From Oscillospiraceae bacterium (GTDB lineage Bacteria; Bacillota; Clostridia; Oscillospirales; Oscillospiraceae): a stretch of DNA of 38,927 bases. A program made the position numbers and the translations under genes. This document shows, piece after piece, positions 16,994 through 25,561 of this stretch (position 1 is the stretch's first letter; the number at the start of each line of letters is the position of its first letter). The notes beneath the pieces were generated by a model. The model had not been told where the DNA came from, made no database searches, and worked only from the letters and a program-made list of their open reading frames with translations. Where the stretch lies: positions 1 to 38,927 of the forward strand of contig JAFVWL010000060.1 in the NCBI GenBank assembly GCA_017501695.1. Reading direction: 5' to 3'.

Positions 16994-18259
16994 ATGAAAT
17001 TGCTTATTGTAGGCGGTGGTGGCCGGGAACACGCCATCATTAAGAGCCTGAAAAAGAATCCCGAGGTTACTGAGATTTTTGCTGCGCCCGGTAACGGCGG
17101 CATTGCCGCCGATGCCACCTGTGTGGCCATCGGTGCCACGGAGATTGAGAAGATCGAGGAATTCGCCGTGGGCAACGGTATTGATTATGCCGTGGTAGCT
17201 CCCGACGATCCCCTGGTTTTGGGCTGCGTGGATGCCCTGGAAGCCAAGGGCATTCCCTGTTTCGGCCCCCGGGCCAACGCTGCCATCATTGAGGGCAGCA
17301 AGGTCTTCTCCAAAAATCTGATGAAGAAATATGGCATTCCTACTGCCGCCTATGAAGTTTTCGAAGACATGAACGCGGCGCTGGAATACCTGAAGACCGC
17401 GCCCATCCCCACGGTCATCAAGGCCGACGGCCTGGCTTTGGGCAAGGGCGTCATCATTGCCATGACCCGGGAAGAGGCCTTCACAGCGGTCCGGGACATG
17501 ATGGAGGGTGGCATTTTCGGCAAGTCCGGCAGCCGGGTGGTTATCGAGGAGTTTCTGGAAGGCCCCGAGGTTTCCGTTCTGGCCTTCACCGACGGCAAGG
17601 TGGTTAAGCCTATGGTTTCCTCCATGGACCACAAGCGCATCGGTGACAACGATACCGGCCTGAACACCGGCGGCATGGGCACTGTTGCCCCTAACCCCTA
17701 TTATACCGATGCCGTGGCGCAACGCTGCATGGAAGAGATCTTCCTGCCCACCATCGCCGCCATGAACGCCGAAGGCCGTACCTTCCGGGGATGCCTGTAC
17801 TTCGGTCTGATGGTCACCAAGGACGGTCCCAAGGTTATCGAATATAACTGCCGCTTCGGCGACCCCGAGACGCAGGTGGTGCTGCCCCTGCTGGAAAGCG
17901 ACCTGCTGACGGTTATGCAGGCTACCACCAACGGCACCCTGGCGGAGACCGAAGTGAAGTTTGCCCAGAAGCATGCCTGCTGCGTGATCCTGGCTTCCAA
18001 CGGCTATCCTACCGCATACAAAAAGGGCTTCCCCATCACCATGACCGAGGAAGCCGCGGCCCATACCTATGTGGCCGGCGGCAAGCTCCAGGATGGTGTC
18101 CTGGTCACCTCCGGCGGCCGTGTCACCGGCACCACCGCTATAGCGGATTCTCTGGGGGATGCCGTGAAGGAGGCCTACCGCCTGTCTGATGGCGTCCGTT
18201 TTGAGGGTGCCTATCGCCGCAGCGACATCGGCCGCAGAGCCCTGCAGGCCCTGAAATAA
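16994..18259 (+). CDS. purD: Phosphoribosylamine-glycine ligase (GAR synthetase)
   Basis: ATP-grasp enzyme joining phosphoribosylamine and glycine. The 421-residue protein starts with the PurD N-domain motif LIVGGGGREHAI. It contains the ATP-grasp segments PTVIKADGLALGKGVIIA near 138-155 and VVIEEFLEGPEVSV near 180, and the family motif DHKRIGDNDTGLNTGGMG near 215-232. The length is typical. GAGGAG precedes the ATG, 15 bases after the IVS-like cassette. Its unstable substrate would come from PurF activity, so the glutaminase-dead PurF homologue matters for this step. Confidence 0.97.
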   Translation: MKLLIVGGGGREHAIIKSLKKNPEVTEIFAAPGNGGIAADATCVAIGATEIEKIEEFAVGNGIDYAVVAPDDPLVLGCVDALEAKGIPCFGPRANAAIIEGSKVFSKNLMKKYGIPTAAYEVFEDMNAALEYLKTAPIPTVIKADGLALGKGVIIAMTREEAFTAVRDMMEGGIFGKSGSRVVIEEFLEGPEVSVLAFTDGKVVKPMVSSMDHKRIGDNDTGLNTGGMGTVAPNPYYTDAVAQRCMEEIFLPTIAAMNAEGRTFRGCLYFGLMVTKDGPKVIEYNCRFGDPETQVVLPLLESDLLTVMQATTNGTLAETEVKFAQKHACCVILASNGYPTAYKKGFPITMTEEAAAHTYVAGGKLQDGVLVTSGGRVTGTTAIADSLGDAVKEAYRLSDGVRFEGAYRRSDIGRRALQALK

Positions 18260-18299
18260 GCTATACACGCTGATATAGAAAGAAATGGAGGACAACCCC

Positions 18300-21200
18300 A
18301 TGGTTTATCGCGTATATGTTGAAAAGAAGCCCGGCCAGACCCATGAGGCCGACAGCCTGCTGCGGGAGATTAAGGATTTTCTGCAGATCGGCAGCCTTGC
18401 CGGTGTCCGGGTTCTGAACCGTTATGATGCGGAGAACATTGACGAAGCCCTGTTCAATGCTTCCGTCAATACCGTCTTCTCCGAGCCCCAGGTGGACAAC
18501 GTGACCTACGATGTGCCCCAGGGTGGTATCGTCTTTGCTGTGGAGCCCCTGCCCGGTCAGTACGACCAGCGGGCCGACTCCGCCGCCCAGTGCATCCAGA
18601 TCATCTCCCAGGGAAACCGTCCCACCATCCGCACCGCCAAGGTCTACGTCCTGTCCGGCGACCTGACCGAGGCCCAGGTTTCTGCTATCAAGAAACACGT
18701 CATCAACGCTGTGGAAAGCCGTGAGGCTTCCCTGGAACTGCCCGAGACTCTGGCTGTGGACTACGCTGCCCCTGATACCGTGGCTACCGTTACCGGTTTC
18801 ACCGCGCTGGACGAGCAGGGCTTGACGGAACTGCTGGACAAGCTGGGTCTTGCGATGGACCTGGATGACCTGAAATTCCTGCAGGCCTATTTCCGGGACG
18901 AAGAGAAGCGGGACCCCACCATTACCGAGATTCGGGTGGTCGATACCTACTGGTCCGACCACTGCCGTCACACCACCTTCTCCACCCACCTGGACAATAT
19001 CCAGATCCATGATCCTGCCGTGCAGGCTGCCTATGAGCGTTATCTCGCTGCCCGTGTGGAGGTCTATGGGGAAGAGAAGGCTGCCAAGCGGCCCCAGACT
19101 CTGATGGACATCGCCACCATCGGTGCCAAGACCCTGAAGAAGCGGGGCCTGCTGCCGGAGCTGGACGAGAGCGAGGAGATCAACGCCTGCTCCATCCATG
19201 TCACCGCCACCGTCAACGGTGAGGAGCAGGACTGGCTGCTGATGTTCAAGAATGAGACCCACAACCATCCCACCGAGATCGAGCCCTTCGGCGGTGCCGC
19301 TACCTGTATCGGCGGCTGCATCCGTGACCCCCTGTCCGGCCGTGCCTATGTCCATCAGGCTATGCGTGTCACCGGTGCCGGTGACCCCCGGAAGTCCCTG
19401 GCGGAAACCCTGCCCGGTAAGCTGCCCCAGCGAAAGATCTGCCAAACTGCTGCTGCCGGTTATTCTTCTTACGGCAACCAGATCGGCCTGGCTACGGGGC
19501 ATGTTGCCGAGCTGTACCATGAGGGCTATGTTGCCAAGCGTCTGGAGTGCGGTGCCGTTGTGGCTGCCGCTCCGGCCTATAATGTCCGCCGGGAGCGTCC
19601 CGCTGCCGGTGATGTGGTGATTCTGCTGGGTGGCCGTACCGGCCGCGACGGCATTGGCGGTGCCACCGGCTCCTCCAAGAGTCATAATCTGAAATCCCTG
19701 TCCACCATGGCGTCTGAGGTCCAGAAGGGTAATGCTCCCGAGGAGCGGAAGATTCAGCGGCTGTTCCGGAATCCTGAAGTAACCCGCCTGATCAAGCGGT
19801 GCAACGACTTCGGTGCCGGCGGTGTGTCCGTTGCCATCGGTGAGCTGGCCGACGGCCTACAGATCGACCTGGACGCGGTCCGCAAGAAGTATGAGGGCCT
19901 GGATGGCACCGAGCTGGCCATCTCCGAGTCCCAGGAGCGTATGGCCGTTGTGGTTGCCGCTGAGGATGCCGAAGCCTTCATCGCCCATGCCCAGACTGAG
20001 AACCTGGAAGCCTATAAGGTGGCCGTGGTCACCGAGGAAGCCCGGATGGTCATGCACTGGAAGGGCAATCAGATCGCCAACCTGTCCCGTGCTTTCCTGA
20101 ACACCAACGGTGCCGTGAAGCATACCAATGTGGCCGTTGTGGAAAAGGATCTGAGCGTTCTGAGCAAGCCTCTGTACGCTTCTCTGCGTGAAATGGCTTC
20201 CGATCTGAAGACTGCCAGCCAGAGAGGTCTGGTGGAGCGGTTTGATGCCACCATCGGTGCCGGCTCTGTGCTGATGCCCTTCGGCGGCAAGAAGCAGCTG
20301 ACACCTGCCCAGGCCATGGCCGCAGTGCTGCCTGTACTTCCCGGTGAAACCACCGATCAGGCCAGCCTGTTCGCATGGGGCTGCGATCCCGATCATCTGA
20401 GCGTGGATCCCTATACCGGTGCCCACGCTTCCATTTACAATTCCGTTGCCAAGCTGGTTGCCGCCGGTGCGGACTACAAGCTGGCTTATCTGACCCTCCA
20501 GGAGTTCTTTGAGAAGCTGAAGACGGAGCCTGCCCGCTGGGGCAAGCCCTTCGCGGCACTGCTGGGTGCCCTGGATGCCCAGCTGGAGCTTGGCACCGCC
20601 GCCATCGGCGGCAAGGACTCCATGTCCGGCACATTCCTGGATAAGGATGTTCCTCCCACGCTGATCTCCTTCGCCATTGCTCCCATTGACAAGAACCAGG
20701 TCCTGACTCCCGAGTTCAAGGAAGCCGGTCATCCCGTCTATCTGTTCGGACCCACCGATGAGTCCGCTGAGAGCCTGAAGCGTGCCTGGGAAGCCTTCCA
20801 CGAGCTGGCCCTTCAGGGCAAGGTGAAGGCCGGCTGGGCTGTGGAGCACGGTGTGGCTGAGGCTATCATGAAGATGTCCTTCGGCAATCACATCGGCTTC
20901 AAGGCCTGTGCCGATATGGGCGAAAACTGGCATCTGCCCTTCTATGGCTTCCTGGTTGCCGAGTTGACCGAGGACGTGGAGCTTCCCGGTGTGATGAAGA
21001 TCGGTGAAACCACCGCCGACGGTGTCATCAACCTGGGCGGCGAGTCCGCTTCCATTGATGAGCTCTATGAGCTGAACGCCGCCGTTCTGGAGGATGTGTA
21101 TCCCACCAAGACTGTGGAGACCGAGAAAAAGCAGCCTGTCTTCTCCTTCGAGCGGAAGATCGACCTGGCTCCCGCTGTGAAGGTGGCCAAGCCCAAGGTT

Positions 21201-21986
21201 CTGATCCCCGTGTTCCCCGGCACCAACTGCGAATTCGACTCCGCCCGGGCTGTCATGGCTGCCGGCGGCGAGGCTGAGATCGTGGTCATCCGCAACCTGA
21301 CCGCTGAGGATGTGGCCCGGAGCGTGGAGACCGTTGCCGGCCAGATCGCTGACAGCCAGATGATCTTCATCCCCGGCGGCTTCTCCGGCGGCGACGAGCC
21401 CGATGGCTCCGCCAAGTTCATTACCGCCTTCTTCCGCAACCCCGCCATCAAGGAGCAGGTTACCAAGCTGCTCAATGATCGGGATGGCCTGATGTGCGGT
21501 ATCTGCAACGGCTTCCAGGCTCTGATCAAGCTGGGCCTGGTGCCCTACGGACAGATCATTGATACCGACGAGAACTGCCCGACCCTGACCTTTAACACCA
21601 TCGGCCGCCACCAGAGCCGGATCGTCCGTACCCGGATCGCATCCAACAAGAGCCCCTGGCTGAGCCTGATGAACGTGGGCGATGTGGTGAATGTGCCCAT
21701 TTCCCATGGCGAGGGACGCTTCTTCGCCTCCGAGGAACTGGCAATGAAGCTGGCTGAGAACGGCCAGATCGCCACCCAGTATGTGGACCTGAAGGACGAA
21801 CCCACTATGGACGCTGCCTTCAACCCCAACGGCTCCCTGTTTGCCATCGAGGGTATCACCTCTCCCGATGGCCGTGTCTTCGGCAAGATGGGCCACAGCG
21901 AGCGTGTGGGTGCCGGCCTGTATCGGAATGTCCCCGGCAATTACGACATCCGGATGTTCGAATCCGCCGTCAAGTATTTTAAGTGA
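18300..21986 (+). CDS. purL: Phosphoribosylformylglycinamidine synthase, single-chain
   Basis: Converts FGAR to FGAM with ATP and glutamine. The 1228-residue chain combines what are separate PurS, PurL and PurQ proteins in many Firmicutes. An N-terminal PurS-like region occupies about 1-80. The PurL synthase core includes ETHNHPTEIEPFGG near 317 and a second AIR-synthase-like half. The C-terminal class I glutaminase begins near PVFPGTNCEFDSA, with catalytic C1069 in GICNGFQ. ATG 18300 is preceded by GGAGG at 18287-18291; an in-frame ATG at 18285 contains that site and is less likely. Unlike the PurF homologue, its glutaminase looks intact. It is the last purine gene, followed by a strong terminator. 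Confidence 0.96.
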   Translation: MVYRVYVEKKPGQTHEADSLLREIKDFLQIGSLAGVRVLNRYDAENIDEALFNASVNTVFSEPQVDNVTYDVPQGGIVFAVEPLPGQYDQRADSAAQCIQIISQGNRPTIRTAKVYVLSGDLTEAQVSAIKKHVINAVESREASLELPETLAVDYAAPDTVATVTGFTALDEQGLTELLDKLGLAMDLDDLKFLQAYFRDEEKRDPTITEIRVVDTYWSDHCRHTTFSTHLDNIQIHDPAVQAAYERYLAARVEVYGEEKAAKRPQTLMDIATIGAKTLKKRGLLPELDESEEINACSIHVTATVNGEEQDWLLMFKNETHNHPTEIEPFGGAATCIGGCIRDPLSGRAYVHQAMRVTGAGDPRKSLAETLPGKLPQRKICQTAAAGYSSYGNQIGLATGHVAELYHEGYVAKRLECGAVVAAAPAYNVRRERPAAGDVVILLGGRTGRDGIGGATGSSKSHNLKSLSTMASEVQKGNAPEERKIQRLFRNPEVTRLIKRCNDFGAGGVSVAIGELADGLQIDLDAVRKKYEGLDGTELAISESQERMAVVVAAEDAEAFIAHAQTENLEAYKVAVVTEEARMVMHWKGNQIANLSRAFLNTNGAVKHTNVAVVEKDLSVLSKPLYASLREMASDLKTASQRGLVERFDATIGAGSVLMPFGGKKQLTPAQAMAAVLPVLPGETTDQASLFAWGCDPDHLSVDPYTGAHASIYNSVAKLVAAGADYKLAYLTLQEFFEKLKTEPARWGKPFAALLGALDAQLELGTAAIGGKDSMSGTFLDKDVPPTLISFAIAPIDKNQVLTPEFKEAGHPVYLFGPTDESAESLKRAWEAFHELALQGKVKAGWAVEHGVAEAIMKMSFGNHIGFKACADMGENWHLPFYGFLVAELTEDVELPGVMKIGETTADGVINLGGESASIDELYELNAAVLEDVYPTKTVETEKKQPVFSFERKIDLAPAVKVAKPKVLIPVFPGTNCEFDSARAVMAAGGEAEIVVIRNLTAEDVARSVETVAGQIADSQMIFIPGGFSGGDEPDGSAKFITAFFRNPAIKEQVTKLLNDRDGLMCGICNGFQALIKLGLVPYGQIIDTDENCPTLTFNTIGRHQSRIVRTRIASNKSPWLSLMNVGDVVNVPISHGEGRFFASEELAMKLAENGQIATQYVDLKDEPTMDAAFNPNGSLFAIEGITSPDGRVFGKMGHSERVGAGLYRNVPGNYDIRMFESAVKYFK

Positions 21987-21997
21987 TTTTCGTGATA

Positions 21998-22029
21998 TTG
22001 AGCCCTCTTCGGAGGGCTCAATTATTTTA
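21998..22029 (+). terminator. Intrinsic terminator after purL
   Basis: A perfect 9-base stem TTGAGCCCT (21998-22006) / AGGGCTCAA (22013-22021) with a CTTCGG loop is followed by TTATTTTAT. It ends the purine transcript. Confidence 0.9.
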
Positions 22030-22057
22030 TGAATGGGGTTTCTTTTTCGACAAAATG

Positions 22058-22066
22058 TGGTATAAT
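22058..22066 (+). promoter_or_regulatory. Extended -10 promoter for the deacetylase gene
   Basis: TGGTATAAT at 22058-22066 is a consensus extended -10 element. No good -35 lies 16-18 bases upstream; the nearby TCGACA (22047-22052) is only 8 bases away. The start codon is 37 bases downstream of the -10. Confidence 0.6.
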
Positions 22067-22102
22067 ACCAGCTATATCCGAAAAAGGAAGGTACCCCCCG
22101 TT

Positions 22103-23794
22103 ATGAAGCCGACTAATAATCGTTGGATGATTCCAATCATCATCTTTCTCAGCCTTGTGCTCCTTGGCTTGGTTGGATTTTTGTTTTTGCTGAATGTCAA
22201 TGTGTACACGGTTCAGGTCATGCTGTCCGGTGATCCGGTGGTCACTGTGGAATACGGTGACAGTTTCCGGGATCCCGGTGCTTCCGCCGTGTATTTCGGA
22301 ACGATCTTCCAGCAGGAACCCCTGGATGTTCCGGTGACCGCGGAAGGAATTGTGGATGTCTCCAAAATCGGTGACTATGTAGTTCACTATTACGCGGAAT
22401 ACGAAGGAGTTTCCGGCTCCGAAACCCGGACTGTCCGGGTGGTGGATACGGTGGCTCCCGAAATTGCTCTGCTGGGAGAGGAAACAGTGACCCTTCCGGT
22501 GGGTGAGGAATTTCAGGATCCCGGCTGTGCCGCGTCCGATAATTATAACGGTGAGCTGTCTGATTCTGTAACTGTCACCGGGGAGTTGGACCCCGCGGCT
22601 CCCGGCACCTATATACTGACATATCAAGTGGCTGACGAATCCGGGAACACGGCCCAGGTGACCCGCAGTGTGATTTATGTGGATGTGACTGCCCCTGTGA
22701 TCACGCTGCTGGGAGACACGGAAATGGAACTGGACAACGGTTCTTCCTATGAGGAACCCGGTTTTACCGCGGTTGACGATTGCGATGGCGATATTACACA
22801 GCAGGTGACTTTGGAGGGCGCGGTGAATACGGACGAGGCCGGCACCTATACGCTGACTTATACGGTTGCGGATGCGGCAGGCAATTCCACAACCGTTGTC
22901 AGAACCGTAACCGTCAAGGATATGGTTCCTCCGGAACTGACATTGTATGGCGATTCTGTGGTCCGTCTGGTCATCGGCAACGCTTACAGCGATCCCGGTT
23001 ATTCCGCCCTGGATAACTGCGACGGAGATTTGACAGGACAGGTGGAGGTTGTAAGCGAGGTAAATATGTATCTGCCAGGAACCTATACCGTCACTTACTC
23101 CGTGACGGATGCTTCCGGTAATACAGCTACCGCGTCGCGCACGGTGGTCATGGAGGATATTCAGGCAAGGGTTTCCGGCGGTGTGATCTATCTGACCTAC
23201 GATGACGGCCCCAGCAGCTATACCTCCCGCTTGCTGGAGATCCTGGACCGCTACGGCGTGAAGGCGACCTTCTTCGTGGTCAATACGGGCTATGCAAGTG
23301 TGATGACGGAAGTCGCCAATGCCGGTCATGCCATTGGAATCCATTCCACCACCCATGACTTTTACGAGATCTACGCCAGTGAGGAAGCCTATTTTAATGA
23401 CCTCTACAGAATGCAGAACATTATCGCGTCCTATACCGGCCTGTCTCCGGTGCTGATCCGCTTCCCCGGCGGCAGCTCCAATACCATCAGCTATTTTAAT
23501 CCCGGCATCATGTCCCGGTTGAGCAAGCTGGTGGAGGAAAAGGGCTTCCGGTATTTTGATTGGAACGTGGACAGCCGGGATGCCGGCGGTGTGACCCATG
23601 GCTGGGCGGAAGTGGCCTATAATGTGATCCGGGGTGTCAGCAATCGGTCCAGCTCTGTGGTTCTGATGCATGATTCCCACGGTACCTGCCTGAAGGCCAC
23701 GGAGCGCATTATCCAATGGGGCCTTGCCAACGGATACACCTTCGCGGTGCTGAATTTTAACAGCCCCGGTGCTCACCACGGTATCAACAACTAA
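22103..23794 (+). CDS. Membrane-anchored polysaccharide deacetylase with four Ig-like (DUF5011) repeats
   Basis: Predicted cell-surface N-deacetylase acting on peptidoglycan or another GlcNAc polymer. The 563-residue protein has a cytoplasmic basic start and one membrane helix (about 11-33). Four Ig-like beta repeats of about 78 residues follow (about 34-358), each ending with a GTY.LTY.V.D.SGNT pattern, then a NodB deacetylase domain. Metal and catalytic residues are visible: TYDDGPS with D367 and D368, HSTTH with H414 and H418, RFPGGSSN, DWNVDSRD, and VLMHDS with H523. ATG 22103 has AAGGAAGG upstream. A frame extending back to 21983 is rejected because it would start inside the purL end and terminator. 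It is a single gene, terminated by the hairpin at 23798. Confidence 0.9.
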   Translation: MKPTNNRWMIPIIIFLSLVLLGLVGFLFLLNVNVYTVQVMLSGDPVVTVEYGDSFRDPGASAVYFGTIFQQEPLDVPVTAEGIVDVSKIGDYVVHYYAEYEGVSGSETRTVRVVDTVAPEIALLGEETVTLPVGEEFQDPGCAASDNYNGELSDSVTVTGELDPAAPGTYILTYQVADESGNTAQVTRSVIYVDVTAPVITLLGDTEMELDNGSSYEEPGFTAVDDCDGDITQQVTLEGAVNTDEAGTYTLTYTVADAAGNSTTVVRTVTVKDMVPPELTLYGDSVVRLVIGNAYSDPGYSALDNCDGDLTGQVEVVSEVNMYLPGTYTVTYSVTDASGNTATASRTVVMEDIQARVSGGVIYLTYDDGPSSYTSRLLEILDRYGVKATFFVVNTGYASVMTEVANAGHAIGIHSTTHDFYEIYASEEAYFNDLYRMQNIIASYTGLSPVLIRFPGGSSNTISYFNPGIMSRLSKLVEEKGFRYFDWNVDSRDAGGVTHGWAEVAYNVIRGVSNRSSSVVLMHDSHGTCLKATERIIQWGLANGYTFAVLNFNSPGAHHGINN

Positions 23795-23797
23795 AAT

Positions 23798-23827
23798 GAG
23801 CACCGCTGATGTTAGTCAGCGGTGCTC
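23798..23827. terminator. Terminator hairpin, copy A, after the deacetylase gene
   Basis: The stem GAGCACCGCTGA / TCAGCGGTGCTC (12 pairs) has a 6-base loop and starts 3 bases after the stop codon. The A-run before it (CTAAAAT) would give a short U-run for the opposite strand. Downstream, CTCAGACTGTCGAAAAA resembles the motif beyond copy B. An almost identical hairpin is at 24007-24034. Confidence 0.7.
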
Positions 23828-23844
23828 AGACTGTCGAAAAACCA

Positions 23845-23977
23845 CGTCATTCCGAGCCAGTGCTCACACTGGCGTGGGAATCCCGTGGATTTTCAAACAT
23901 TTATTGTTAAAAATCGTGCATTTTCCCATTAATTTACGAGATTGCCACACCAGTCTGCGGACTGGTTCGCAATGACG
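23845..23977. repeat. Dispersed inverted-repeat element (copy R1)
   Basis: A 133-base element begins with CGTCATTCCGAGCCAGT and ends with the inverse ACTGGTTCGCAATGACG, giving arms of about 40 bases. Each arm contains its own small hairpin (CCAGTG-CTCA-CACTGG on the left, CCAGTC-TGCG-GACTGG on the right). The left half and middle reappear at 38836-38927. It lies between convergent genes and between two copies of the same terminator hairpin. Confidence 0.8.
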
Positions 23978-24006
23978 TATTGTTCGGGGGACTTTTTTGA
24001 CACGCT

Positions 24007-24038
24007 GAGCACCGCTGATGTTAATCAGCGGTGCTTTT
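24007..24038. terminator. Terminator hairpin, copy B, overlapping the end of trmO
   Basis: The stem GCACCGCTGA / TCAGCGGTGC (24009-24034) is followed on the + strand by TTTT. On the - strand the trmO stop codon (24021-24023) lies in the loop, so the last four codons of trmO form one arm. Beyond it on the - strand comes TCAGCGTGTCAAAAAAGT. It repeats copy A at 23798. Confidence 0.75.
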
Positions 24039-24719
24039 GTCAACAATATCACAAACGGTCAACGTGTCCTTATCCACCGTGAAGCGAATATCGAAGCCGG
24101 CGAAGGTAAGACCGTAGATCCGGTCGGGCTTGCGCTGGTAACTGGGCCGGGGATCGTGGCTGAGAACGCCTATGGCAGCGGCCCGCTTGTCCTCAGGAAG
24201 CTGTTCCAGCAGGGGAGTGGGAAAGTCTACCTTGAGCAAGAATTCACCTGCTGTGTCCGTAAAGCCTCCTGTGGCTTCCGGATGGCAGTCGCCGTAGGGG
24301 ATGTAGGGCTTGATGTCAAAAATGGGAGTGCCGTCCATGAGATCGGCCCCGCCCACATGAAGCACGGTGCCGAATTCCGCCGTATGCTCCACCCCCAGCA
24401 GCTTCACACTGGACAGGCCCAGATTGTTGGGCCGGAAAGGGGATCGGGTGGCGAAGACACCCATGCGGGTATTTCCGCCCAGCCGGGGGGGCCGGACCGT
24501 GGGGGACCAGCCGGAGCGGACCGCTTCGGAGAATTGCCAGATGATCCACAGGTGGGAGAAATCCTCAATCCCCCGGAGGGCGTCAGGATTCCGAAATTCC
24601 GGCTCAAAGACGATGGTGGACCGAAGCTCTTCCACAAGGCCGCTCTGCCGGGGAATGCCGAATTTGGTGGCGAAGTCGCTGCGCATCCTGGCGATAACCT
24701 GAATATGCACATTATCCAT
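24021..24719 (-). CDS. trmO: tRNA (m6t6A37) methyltransferase, TrmO/TsaA family
   Basis: Predicted to methylate N6-threonylcarbamoyladenosine at position 37 of tRNAs using S-adenosylmethionine. The 232-residue protein carries the TrmO beta-barrel motifs IARMRSDFATKFGIPRQSGL at the start, IEDFSHLWIIWQF near 51, GVFATRSPFRPNNLGLS near 87, and a C-terminal DPRPSYQRK-like segment. It lies one base downstream of znuB on the same strand and is probably the last gene of the zinc-transport transcript. Its C-terminus is encoded within a terminator hairpin. No functional link to zinc is obvious. Confidence 0.9.
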   Translation of the reverse strand: MDNVHIQVIARMRSDFATKFGIPRQSGLVEELRSTIVFEPEFRNPDALRGIEDFSHLWIIWQFSEAVRSGWSPTVRPPRLGGNTRMGVFATRSPFRPNNLGLSSVKLLGVEHTAEFGTVLHVGGADLMDGTPIFDIKPYIPYGDCHPEATGGFTDTAGEFLLKVDFPTPLLEQLPEDKRAAAIGVLSHDPRPSYQRKPDRIYGLTFAGFDIRFTVDKDTLTVCDIVDKSTAD

Positions 24720-24720
24720 A

Positions 24721-25560
24721 TCAGGCCCTCCGGTTCCGGAAACAGAAGGAAACGGCGAAGATCAGAGCCAGGCCCAGGGAAATGGCCGCGCCGGCGGAGG
24801 CACCCAGATAATAGGACAGGGTCAATCCGCCAATGCCGGAGAGCAGGGCGAAGACCACGGACAGCAGATGATACTGCCGGAGATTTTTCGCCACATTCCG
24901 TGCGGCTGCCCCGGGCAGCACCAGCAGGCTGTTGAGGATCAGCAAACCCACCCAGGAGATGGCCAGGGTCACCACAACGGCGATCATGACGGTGAACAGG
25001 GTCTGGATCAGCTCCGTCTTCATACCCCGGGAGGAAGCGAGCTGGGGATGGATAGCGGTCAGGGTAAGCCGATTGGAACAGATTACCCAGAATACCGCCA
25101 CAGCTACCAGCACCAGAGCCAGCATCCCAATCTCCCCAGGGGTGACGGAGAGAATGTCACCGATCAGATATTTGTTGTACTTGGTGAAGCTGCCGCCGCC
25201 CAGGGTGGCTGCAAAAATACCCAGGGCCACAGCGGTGCTGGAAAATACACCGATCAAAGTGTCCGCCGCGTGGTTGCTGCGGCTGCGGACCCAGGAGAAA
25301 AGCACCGCGAACAGGACAGAAAAGATCACCGCTACCCAAACCGGCGCGGCAGCGCCGCAGATGGCACCGATGGCGATGCCCGTAAAGGCGGAATGGCCCA
25401 GGGCATCGGAGAAAAAGCTCATGCGTCCCGTGACGATCATGGTGGACAGCAGGCCAAACAGGGGGGCCATAAGCAGCACTGCCAGCAGGGCGTTCTTCAT
25501 AAAGTCCCAGTGGAGCATCTCAAAGGGGAGCGTATCCCAGATCCAATACCAAAGCTCCAT
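24721..25560 (-). CDS. znuB: Zinc ABC transporter permease
   Basis: Membrane component of the zinc importer. It has 279 residues with about eight hydrophobic helices and the ABC-3 family signature around MSFFSDALGHSAFTGIAIG near 51-69. The initiation ATG is taken at 25560 (MELWYW...), one base beyond the end of znuC; an upstream frame to 25617 would add 19 non-family residues inside znuC. The one-base gaps on both sides mean it is translated together with znuC and trmO. Metal specificity is inferred from the His-rich binding protein. Confidence 0.92.
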   Translation of the reverse strand: MELWYWIWDTLPFEMLHWDFMKNALLAVLLMAPLFGLLSTMIVTGRMSFFSDALGHSAFTGIAIGAICGAAAPVWVAVIFSVLFAVLFSWVRSRSNHAADTLIGVFSSTAVALGIFAATLGGGSFTKYNKYLIGDILSVTPGEIGMLALVLVAVAVFWVICSNRLTLTAIHPQLASSRGMKTELIQTLFTVMIAVVVTLAISWVGLLILNSLLVLPGAAARNVAKNLRQYHLLSVVFALLSGIGGLTLSYYLGASAGAAISLGLALIFAVSFCFRNRRA

Positions 25561-25561
25561 G

